Positions 1-6,229 of a stretch of DNA of 9,579 bases are shown here, in pieces (positions within the stretch are counted from its first letter, which is position 1; each line of letters starts with the position of its first letter). Source of the DNA: Rhodospirillales bacterium (GTDB lineage: Bacteria > Pseudomonadota > Alphaproteobacteria > Rhodospirillales > Casp-alpha2); assembly GCA_018664265.1 (NCBI GenBank), contig JABJOR010000455.1, positions 1-9,579 of the forward strand. The letters run 5' to 3'. The notes beneath the pieces were generated by a model. It was given only the letters and a program-made list of their open reading frames with translations. It ran no database searches and had not been told where the DNA came from. The position numbers and the translations under genes are program-made.

Positions 1-389
1 CATGCCTGCACCCAGACACACGGCATATTTTCTTCGACCTCGCAATGTCCATTGGCACGAACGCCACCACAGGGGCCATTTCGCAAACCTTTGGGGCAAT
101 TCATGGGGCATGACATGCCTGTGCTGGAAAGCACACACTGACCACACATGCGACAATCAAACAGAAATGCTTTGGCTCGCGACTCAAAAGCCACCATGGG
201 TGTCTCAATGCGCTTATAGCCAATCTTGCTCCATAAAGGGTGCAAAGCGAGAAGCGTATTGGCAAAAGTGCTGTAGAGTATTTCCAAAAAACGCGAATTC
301 CGAACTGACCACAACCTTATAGAATACCGAGAGCGTACCCGGTAAACGTGGCTGGTACCCGAAGGTTCATATACTGTTATCTTGGCCAT
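1..389 (-). CDS. Methylenetetrahydrofolate reductase C-terminal domain (MetV-like) protein, partial
   Basis: My reverse-strand translation gives 129 residues open to the left edge, so the C-terminus is missing. It starts MAKITVYEPSGTSHVYRVRS and carries a cysteine-rich block at residues 79-124: C79-x2-C82-x2-C85-x8-C94-x3-C98, then GPCGG at C107, C116 and C124. The phrases MSCPMNCPKGLRNGPCGG and DCRMCGQC are typical of the MTHFR_C family, found as the tail of some MetF proteins or as a separate MetV subunit. In acetogens MetV partners MetF in 5,10-methylene-THF reduction and binds metal centres through such cysteines; a metal or Fe-S role here is inferred. The ATG at 389-387 lies 2 bases after the stop of the preceding gene with no clear ribosome site, suggesting translational coupling. 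A MetF catalytic subunit would be expected off the left edge. Confidence 0.85.
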   Translation of the reverse strand, partial: MAKITVYEPSGTSHVYRVRSRYSIRLWSVRNSRFLEILYSTFANTLLALHPLWSKIGYKRIETPMVAFESRAKAFLFDCRMCGQCVLSSTGMSCPMNCPKGLRNGPCGGVRANGHCEVEENMPCVWVQA

Positions 390-391
390 GA

Positions 392-691
392 TTAATCGTT
401 GTTGCCATAATTTGCGACCAACGCTTTCAGGCGCTCATCATCATATTCATCTTCCAGACTTTGTGCGCAGGCTTCAACTTCGGCTTCGATATCATCACTA
501 CATTCAACGGCGTCTCCACGACGCCATTCAGCAAGATAATCTTCTGTACCACTTTTTTTGCCGCGCATGGCAGCTGCATCAATGGCTTCCTGAAAGCGTT
601 CAGACAGTAATTTTTTAGCAGGTTTCCGACCAAGCTTCACAATGACCTGTGAAGGAATATCGCGCCAGTAAAGTATAGTCTTTTGAGCCAT
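392..691 (-). CDS. Virulence-factor-family (CvfC-like domain) small protein
   Basis: A 99-aa protein starting MAQKTILYWRDIPSQVIVKL and ending in an acidic tail (EYDDERLKALVANYGNND). The YWRDIPSQVIVK opening with a following GRKPAKKLLSERFQEAIDAAA stretch is what I recognise as the small 'virulence factor' Pfam family (related to a domain of staphylococcal conserved virulence factor C). Despite the name, in alphaproteobacteria it is typically found in one-carbon/corrinoid gene clusters, and its biochemical role is unknown to me. It has no membrane segment, signal peptide or cysteine cluster, so it is probably a soluble cytoplasmic protein. It sits 3 bases after the DUF1638 gene and 2 bases before the MetV-like gene, so all three are almost certainly co-transcribed. 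The family call rests on recognition of the sequence, not on a search. Confidence 0.8.
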   Translation of the reverse strand: MAQKTILYWRDIPSQVIVKLGRKPAKKLLSERFQEAIDAAAMRGKKSGTEDYLAEWRRGDAVECSDDIEAEVEACAQSLEDEYDDERLKALVANYGNND

Positions 692-694
692 GGA

Positions 695-1333
695 TCAGAC
701 CTTTTCGTGAGATAATGTTGGTGATGGGGTGTGGGTTTTTAAAAAATCGTTGAATTCGCCCAGACCGGTAAAGACATATTCATAATCCAGCCCCAACTTG
801 CCTGCAGCCACTTTTGCCTGTTCCTGTAATGCGGGATCATCAATCTGTGCAAGATAGACCAGACGCTTGTAATTGCCGAAATACATGGGAAGAAGCTCTG
901 GATGCTTATCAATTCCCATGCCTTTCATAATTAGTGTATCGAACTGACGAACCAGGAAATCTGTCAAATAGAAGCTACCAAGTTCCTGCTCCACTATTTC
1001 TTCAAAAGCGACTGTTCCTGTATAAAATTCGTAACAGTGTGCACCGTGGATCCGTTCAACGCCTTCTTCCTGTAAGACTGCATCAAGCATTCCTCCGGTA
1101 CCACAATCTCCATAGAGTGCGACTATATTTTCAAAATTTTCACGTTCTTCATTAATTTTTTCGCGGATCGCTTCAGGGATACGCTCCGGTCGATTGTGAA
1201 GGCTGGCAGGCAGGCAGACGAGTTCAAGATGTTGCCAATTGTTTGCTTCAATCAGCATAAGAACTTCACGTGCAAGAGCACCGCATGCAATAAGAAGTGT
1301 TTTAGGTGCACGGGCGTTGGGTTGTTGTGTCAT
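695..1333 (-). CDS. DUF1638 domain-containing protein
   Basis: A 212-aa soluble protein. After a short N-terminal extension it begins KTLLIACGALAREVLMLIEA, and continues with LPASLHNRPERIPEAI, the glycine-rich ALYGDCGTGGMLD and GAHCYEFYTG, the usual landmarks of DUF1638. Conserved Cys in IACGAL, GDCGTGG and GAHCYEF could bind a metal or cofactor, but this is inference. The family recurs beside corrinoid methyltransferase genes; from memory, a homologue was linked to B12-dependent methionine synthesis in Phaeobacter by mutant fitness data, which should be verified. The start is supported by AGGAG on the minus strand, 8 bases before ATG 1333-1331. The gene lies just downstream of a terminator-like hairpin following the corrinoid gene, so it may be expressed by read-through, and it is followed after 3 bases by the next gene. 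Confidence 0.85.
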   Translation of the reverse strand: MTQQPNARAPKTLLIACGALAREVLMLIEANNWQHLELVCLPASLHNRPERIPEAIREKINEERENFENIVALYGDCGTGGMLDAVLQEEGVERIHGAHCYEFYTGTVAFEEIVEQELGSFYLTDFLVRQFDTLIMKGMGIDKHPELLPMYFGNYKRLVYLAQIDDPALQEQAKVAAGKLGLDYEYVFTGLGEFNDFLKTHTPSPTLSHEKV

Positions 1334-1353
1334 CCCCCGTACTCCTGTTTAGG

Positions 1354-1389
1354 AAAAAAGCAGCGGCAATCCCACTCTATGCCGCTGCT
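1354..1389 (-). terminator. Intra-operon Rho-independent terminator-like hairpin
   Basis: Perfect 10-bp stem, AGCAGCGGCA (1359-1368) pairing with TGCCGCTGCT (1380-1389), 11-base loop, followed on the minus strand by a T-run (complement of A 1354-1358). It begins about 20 bases after the corrinoid gene stop and ends about 8 bases before the ribosome site of the DUF1638 gene. There is no space for a promoter between hairpin and DUF1638 start, so it probably acts as a partial terminator or as a 3' stabiliser of the corrinoid transcript. Confidence 0.8.
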
Positions 1390-1409
1390 ATAATTCGATG
1401 TCTTATTTC

Positions 1410-2093
1410 TTATGCAAGTTTAGCAACCAGTGATTTTGCAGTTTCAACAGCAACGGCTGCATCACGGCAATAAGCATCGGCACCAACACTATCTGCAAAA
1501 GCTTCGTTCAGCGGAGCACCACCAACGAGTACGACAAAATCATCGCGAATGCCTTTTTCGATCATGGTGTCGATAACCACTTTCATATAAGGCATGGTGG
1601 TTGTCAGCAAGGCAGACATTCCAAGAATGTTCGGATTGTGCTCGTCGATAGCTTCTAGATAGCTTTCAACGGCATTGTTGATGCCAAGATCCACAACTTC
1701 AAATCCTGCACCTTCCATCATCATACCGACAAGGTTCTTGCCGATATCATGGATATCGCCTTTAACCGTACCGATAATCATTTTGCCCATTTGTGGTGCG
1801 CCACTTTCAGCAAGCAAAGGCTTCAGAATAGCCATACCAGCCTTCATGGCGTTTGCTGACATCAGAACTTCCGGTACAAACAAAATACCATCGCGAAAGT
1901 CGACGCCAACGATACGCATACCTTCAACAAGGGCTTCGGTCAGAACCTTGTATGATTCCCAACCGCGTTCCAATAAAATATTGGTGCCTTCAATTATTTC
2001 TTCAGCCAAACCATCATAAAGGTCGTCATGCATTTGTTGCACAAGTTCTTCATCATCCAGTTCAGATAGAACGATATCTTCTTCTTCCGACAT
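1410..2093 (-). CDS. B12-binding corrinoid protein (methyltransferase-cognate / split MetH-type)
   Basis: A 227-aa protein with the two-domain layout of MetH/MtaC/MtbC-type corrinoid carriers. Residues about 15-100 form the helical cap (B12-binding_2), including the FVPEVLMSANAMKAGM helix at 72-87. Residues 103-226 form the Rossmann-like cobalamin domain with the cobalt-ligating DxHxxG motif D113-I-H115-D-I-G118, the SALLTTTM segment at 160-167 and VGGAPLN at 190-196. It carries a methyl group on cobalt between two methyltransferases. Neither partner is in the window. Candidates are homocysteine plus methyl-THF (split methionine synthase) or a betaine/methylamine MttB-family enzyme, and the sequence alone does not choose. 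AGGGGAG 7 bases before ATG supports the start. It is the first gene of the leftward operon, preceded by a 363-bp spacer and followed by a terminator-like hairpin. Confidence 0.92.
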   Translation of the reverse strand: MSEEEDIVLSELDDEELVQQMHDDLYDGLAEEIIEGTNILLERGWESYKVLTEALVEGMRIVGVDFRDGILFVPEVLMSANAMKAGMAILKPLLAESGAPQMGKMIIGTVKGDIHDIGKNLVGMMMEGAGFEVVDLGINNAVESYLEAIDEHNPNILGMSALLTTTMPYMKVVIDTMIEKGIRDDFVVLVGGAPLNEAFADSVGADAYCRDAAVAVETAKSLVAKLA

Positions 2094-2456
2094 TCCAATA
2101 CTCCCCTATTGAATATAAACCGGTTACTTAAAAAAATGGCTTATGAAGCAATCATATTCCATAATAGATACATAATTCCGTTATTTTATCCTAAAATGCT
2201 ATTCACTGAAAGACGCGGAGTGTCTATAGCACGACATTTCCAGATTATTTGCCTTAATGAAAGTGAAAAAAATCATTCCTGACAAGAGGTTAATTCGTTT
2301 TTGCATTAACTTAGTCTAATGAAAATCTACGCTTCATTTCGACAAATAATCATTTTATAGAATATTTGATATGGCCAATTTGTAACACGTTGAAAAAAAC
2401 AACAACGGCCCAACAAATGATTTGCCGGGCCGCATTGTGATTAGTGAGTCCGAAGA
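2094..2456. other. Intergenic regulatory spacer upstream of the corrinoid operon
   Basis: 363 bases with no convincing gene on either strand. The right end (2391-2432) holds the terminator of the dehydrogenase gene and the left end holds the AGGGGAG ribosome site of the corrinoid gene. The AT-rich stretch between must contain the corrinoid operon promoter. Loose minus-strand candidates are TTGTCA (complement of 2280-2285) and a CTTTCA / TAAAAT pair with about 18-base spacing near 2180-2212; neither is strong. I see no cobalamin-riboswitch B12 box and no SAM-riboswitch signature. Confidence 0.5.
2391..2432 (-). terminator. Rho-independent terminator of the dehydrogenase gene
   Basis: Stem CGGCCC (2406-2411) with GGGCCG (2427-2432), further CAA/TTG pairing inside the loop, then on the minus strand TTGTTG and a run of seven T (complement of A 2393-2399). 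It begins about 25 bases after the TGA of the dehydrogenase gene. It separates that gene from the corrinoid operon, so the two are probably independent transcription units. Confidence 0.75.
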
Positions 2457-4892
2457 TCAGGCGCGCAGGCGCTCGTTCTTTGGATCATAGGGGCTTTCCT
2501 CGATCACTGTGCAGGGATGCATAGTGCCAAGGATCTCCATTTCCAGTTTGGTGCCGATAGCAGCTTGATCTGGCGTTAACATGGCAAGGGCAATCGTTTT
2601 TTGAGTCCTTGGCCCATAGTTCCCGGATGTAGCGCGTCCAACAACTTTTCCATCTTTGTAGATAGGATTGCTACCCAAAGGATCTGCATCTGTAATGTCA
2701 TGGACTTCGATGGTGGCAAAGGTGTTATCAAAACCTTTTTCTTTCCATGCCAGCAAAGCATCACGACCAATGAAGTCACCTTTGTCAGGGTGAACAAAAC
2801 GGTCAATGGCTGATTCGTACGCTGAGTATTCGATGGAAAGTTCAGTGCCGACCATGCGATATGATTTCTCTATACGCAGCATGTCCATGGAACGAATGCC
2901 GAAAGGCTTAATGTCGAGGTCTTTGCCAGCTGCCATAATGGCATCGAAAATATGGTTCTGATATTCGATGGGGTGGTGCAGTTCCCAACCCAGTTCACCC
3001 ACGTAGTTCACCCGAGCAGCCATGGCCGGGGCACAGTTAACATTAATGTATTGTGAGGATAGCCACGGGAAAGCTTTGTTAGAGAAATCCGTGTCTGAAA
3101 CTTTTTCCATCAGTTCGCGCGATTTCGGTCCGGCCACTACCAGCACACCATATTGATTGGTGATGTCCTGGAACGTGACAGAACGATCTTTCGGCATATG
3201 TTTTTTAACCCAGTCATGATCAAGGCGGCAGTTGGCACCAGCTGATACCAGATAGAAGCTGTCATCGGATTCACGAATAACGGTGAATTCAGAGTGCACA
3301 CCACCACGGGTGTTCAGGGCGTGAGACAGGCTGATCCGACCAACTTTTGATGGCAGCTTGTTTGCCAGCAGGTTATCGAGGAAACTTTCTGCTCCGGGAC
3401 CTGAAATACGGGACTTGGCGAAAGCACTCATGTCGAGGATGCCGACGTTATCAGCCATGTGCTGCGCTTCATTGACAGCGTGTTGCCACCAGTTCGAGCG
3501 ACGGAAGGACCAGTCGTCTACAGCCTCAACACCTTCCGGTGCAAACCAGTTAGCGCGTTCCCAGCCATATTTTTGACCGAACACAGCGCCCAGATCCTTC
3601 AAACGGTCATAGCATGGTGCTGTGCGCAAAGGGCGGCCTGCAGGGCGTTCTTCATCGGGGAAGTGGGTGATGAAGACGTGTGCATAGGTTTCTTCATTTT
3701 TAGCCTGTAAGTATGATTTGGTGCAGTAATCACCAAAACGTCGTGGGTCTACGCCCAACATGTCAACAGTCGGCTCACCATCAACGATCCATTCGGCGAG
3801 CTGCCAGCCTGCGCCACCGGCGGCTGTAATACCAAAGCTGTGACCTTCGTTTAGCCAGAAATTTTTCTTATCCCAGGCTGGTCCGATAATCGGGTTGCCA
3901 TCGGGGGTGTAGGCAATGGCGCCGTTATAGACTTTCTTGACGCCAACTTCGCCAAAGGCCGGAACACGGTTAATTGCCGCTTCAATATGTGGCTCCAGTC
4001 GTTCCAGGTCTTCTGGGAACAACTCGTATTCACAATCATCAGAAGGGCCATCTACGTAGCAACAAGGGGCTCCATGCTCATAAGGGCCGAGGATAAATCC
4101 GCCAGCCTCTTCACGCATGTACCATCCGCCATCAGATTCACGCAAAACCCCCATTTCTGGCAAACCTTCTTTCTGGCGGGCCAAAATATCCGGATGAGGT
4201 TCTGTTACAATGAATTGGTGTTCAACAGGGATAACCGGGATATCCAGGCCAATCATTTCACCTGTCTTGCGGGCAAAGTTGCCTGTTGCAGACACAACAT
4301 GCTCACAGGTGATTTCGCCCTTGTCGGTTGTGATCAGCCATTCGCCATTCGGTTTTTGTGTAATATTGGTCACACAGGTATTGCGGTAGATTTCGGCGCC
4401 GCCATTCCGGGCACCTTTAGCAAAGGCCTGGGTCAAATCGGCGGGTTGAACGTAACCGTCATCGGGATGAACAAGGGCACCAACCAATCCTTCTGTATTG
4501 CATAACGGCCACATTTCGCGAACTTCGTCCGGGGTAACAAAATCAAATTTCACACCGATGGTCTGGGCTACACCAGCGTATTGATGGTATTCGTCCATCC
4601 GGTCCTGATTCATGGCCAGACGGATATTGCTGACTGTCTTAAGGCCAACATTCACGCCGGTTTCTTCTTCTAGGGAATTATAAAGATCAACAGAATACTG
4701 ATGCACCTGTCCAACGCTGTAGCTCATGTTGAAAAGCGGCAGCAGCCCAGCGGCATGCCAAGTGGAGCCTGATGTCAGTTCCTTGCGTTCGATTAGAACA
4801 ACGTCACTCCAGCCTTTTTTGACCAGATGATAAAGGGTGCCTACGCCGACAACACCACCCCCAATTACAACAACACGTGCGTGCGATTTCAT
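2457..4892 (-). CDS. Dimethylglycine/sarcosine dehydrogenase-type FAD- and folate-dependent oxidoreductase
   Basis: An 811-aa fusion of the usual length for bacterial dimethylglycine dehydrogenase-like proteins. Order: N-terminal DAO flavin domain (about 5-370) with dinucleotide fold VVVIGGGVVGVGT and STWHAAGL, whose H46 aligns with the histidine that binds FAD covalently in mammalian DMGDH; YTPDGNPIIGPA at 328-339; an FAO-middle domain (about 373-430); a GcvT folate-binding domain (about 435-705) with YVGELGWEL at 629; and a GcvT C-terminal barrel (about 715-805). The family oxidatively demethylates N-methylglycines, passes electrons to ETF and captures the methyl carbon as 5,10-methylene-THF. 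Substrate (dimethylglycine, sarcosine or another) cannot be fixed from sequence. Start supported by GAGGGAG 8 bases upstream. It is monocistronic in appearance, with its own terminator. The reading frame is intact. Confidence 0.9.
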   Translation of the reverse strand: MKSHARVVVIGGGVVGVGTLYHLVKKGWSDVVLIERKELTSGSTWHAAGLLPLFNMSYSVGQVHQYSVDLYNSLEEETGVNVGLKTVSNIRLAMNQDRMDEYHQYAGVAQTIGVKFDFVTPDEVREMWPLCNTEGLVGALVHPDDGYVQPADLTQAFAKGARNGGAEIYRNTCVTNITQKPNGEWLITTDKGEITCEHVVSATGNFARKTGEMIGLDIPVIPVEHQFIVTEPHPDILARQKEGLPEMGVLRESDGGWYMREEAGGFILGPYEHGAPCCYVDGPSDDCEYELFPEDLERLEPHIEAAINRVPAFGEVGVKKVYNGAIAYTPDGNPIIGPAWDKKNFWLNEGHSFGITAAGGAGWQLAEWIVDGEPTVDMLGVDPRRFGDYCTKSYLQAKNEETYAHVFITHFPDEERPAGRPLRTAPCYDRLKDLGAVFGQKYGWERANWFAPEGVEAVDDWSFRRSNWWQHAVNEAQHMADNVGILDMSAFAKSRISGPGAESFLDNLLANKLPSKVGRISLSHALNTRGGVHSEFTVIRESDDSFYLVSAGANCRLDHDWVKKHMPKDRSVTFQDITNQYGVLVVAGPKSRELMEKVSDTDFSNKAFPWLSSQYINVNCAPAMAARVNYVGELGWELHHPIEYQNHIFDAIMAAGKDLDIKPFGIRSMDMLRIEKSYRMVGTELSIEYSAYESAIDRFVHPDKGDFIGRDALLAWKEKGFDNTFATIEVHDITDADPLGSNPIYKDGKVVGRATSGNYGPRTQKTIALAMLTPDQAAIGTKLEMEILGTMHPCTVIEESPYDPKNERLRA

Positions 4893-4909
4893 CTTTTATT
4901 CTCCCTCAT

Positions 4910-4928
4910 ATATACGTATGTATACGTT
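4910..4928 (-). promoter_or_regulatory. Candidate operator (repeated TATACGT palindromes) before the dehydrogenase gene
   Basis: TATACGT occurs at 4911-4917 and again at 4921-4927, exactly 10 bases (about one helical turn) apart, 18 to 35 bases upstream of the dehydrogenase ATG. Inside are the perfect 8-bp palindrome ATACGTAT (4912-4919) and GTATAC (4920-4925). Short palindromes centred on GTATAC resemble operators of some GntR-family repressors, but no regulator gene is in the window. The site overlaps the 5' leader close to the ribosome site, a good place for repression. A chance AT-rich pattern is possible. Confidence 0.35.
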
Positions 4929-5108
4929 CTGTAGCTGTCTGGTATTCCCCATAATGAATAACTCTGCGAATTATATCGCAAATCTCAAGGCAGGAATTAT
5001 ACACTAATAATTATTGTTGGTGTAGAAGTCTTCGGTGTTTCAGACTTGGTGAATCGACTTCGGCTGTTCTATATCCGTCGCAGGTGTCGGGAATTGAATG
5101 ATCAAAGC

Positions 5109-5908
5109 CTAAACTGGCTTCTGGGCCTGGAAATTCATGTGCAATAAGGCCCCACTGGCTAGAGCTGCAGCCCTGTGTTCCGTACGTTCTATAATATTTT
5201 TATACCCATCATCACCCAATGCAGAAATCAGGGCCTCACGAGATGTGCTGTGCACTATTTCCAAATGCCTGTTGCTTTCCTCAAAGATCCAGCCTGTGTT
5301 GTCAGTGAGTTTGATGTTTTCAAAGCCTGATCTGGAGTATGCCGCTATAGTTTCTTTCGGCTCTGTAAAAAAGAAATCCAACCCCGCTTTTTTTAAATTT
5401 TCATGCCATATTTTGTAATCGTCTGTACTTAATGCATTGGAGCCTAGAAACCAGTCACTGCCAATCAAATGGCCGCCAGGGTTCAGGACACGAAAAATTT
5501 CTTCATAAAATGGTGGCTTGTCTTCAATATGACAAAGCATGTCCCGGCACATGACGGCATCGAAGCTGTTGTCTATGGCAGGGAAGGGGCCAGGCTAACC
5601 CGCTCAAGTTTAACCTGGCTAGTAATACCGGCTATTTCAATGCGTTTGGCGGCACGTTCCAGTACGGAAGCTTCCAAGTCTATACCATGCACATATGAAG
5701 CGTTATGGTTCTTTATTAAGGCAACAAGAACACCCCCCAAGCCACAGCCTACATCAAGAATACTGCAATTGCTTAAATTCAGGCTATTTACAATACTTCG
5801 AACGGCATGCTCTCCACCCGGTGATAAGAACCCCTCACCATAAACCATTTCGATGCTGTTTATTGCTGCGTCGGAGTATTGATGTTTGGGTGTGTTCGTT
5901 AAAGACAT
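5109..5908 (-). pseudogene. Frameshifted phosphoethanolamine N-methyltransferase-like SAM methyltransferase
   Basis: Two reading frames together make one class I SAM methyltransferase of about 266 aa. The N-terminal part (5908-5573, 111 codons) has VYGEGFLSPGG, SAM motif I ILDVGCGLGGVLVAL and the acidic motif HGIDLEASVLERA. The C-terminal part (in frame to 5109) has PGPFPAIDNSFDAVMCRDML, then LNPGGHLIGSDWF. The join expected in this family, roughly LERVxPGP, requires one extra base near 5594-5599; as given, the first frame stops at TAG 5575-5573. The GEGFLSPGG opening and LERV-PGP region recall phosphoethanolamine and glycine-type N-methyltransferases, so the ancestral substrate was probably a small amine. 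AGGA 5 bases before ATG 5908-5906 supports the start. Stop is TAG (5111-5109). I saw no clear terminator. Either a recent pseudogene or a sequence error; I saw no slippery heptamer that would suggest programmed shifting. Confidence 0.85.
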
Positions 5909-6229
5909 GTATTTCCTAAATGTAGTAATAAATTTCTTTTATGCAGCAAGATACTGAGAGTTGTTATCTATTAATTTAAAACACAAGTTATAATTCATTA
6001 AGCACTATAAAATCGTGAAAAAATGTAAATTTTTCTTATGCTTGAATTCATATCTTACTTTATCGAGGATAAATTGTACTAAATATGATTTGCAATTTAA
6101 ACAGAATAAATAACCAATATAATAGCTAATTTAAATTTATATTAGAATAAATTCAACATAACATACGTCTTTATGAAAAATAAAATCCTACTTTAAATTA
6201 TATTTTAAAATATTGAGGAGCGCTTAGGA
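5909..6229. other. AT-rich divergent intergenic region
   Basis: 321 bases between the divergently transcribed methyltransferase (minus) and chemoreceptor (plus). It is much richer in A and T than the flanking genes and contains no supported ORF or RNA gene. It should hold both promoters. I could not pick a convincing sigma70, flagellar sigma28 or sigma54 promoter by eye. The only clear signals are the two ribosome sites: AGGA before 5908 on the minus strand, and GAGGAG (6215-6220) nine bases before the chemoreceptor ATG. Confidence 0.5.

Noticed and set aside
2..322. A 106-codon open frame on the plus strand at the left edge
   Set aside because: Its protein resembles nothing and it lies antisense to a clear MTHFR_C-type cysteine-rich coding sequence on the minus strand.
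2221..2236. TGTC...GACA inverted repeat upstream of the corrinoid gene
   Set aside because: Only four base pairs per arm, too weak to call an operator.
3987..4505. A 172-codon plus-strand open frame
   Set aside because: It is entirely antisense to the well-conserved dehydrogenase, with no recognisable domain and no ribosome site of note.
5029..5068. Near-repeat CTTCGGTGTT / CTTCGGCTGTT downstream of the methyltransferase
   Set aside because: Short, imperfect, with no T-run, so neither a terminator nor a convincing repeat.
5594..5599. Programmed ribosomal frameshift in the methyltransferase gene
   Set aside because: No slippery heptamer or downstream stimulatory structure was evident; a simple one-base loss explains the break.
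6134..6153. Inverted repeat AATTTAT / ATAAATT before the chemoreceptor
   Set aside because: Seven AT-only base pairs in a very AT-rich spacer are expected by chance.
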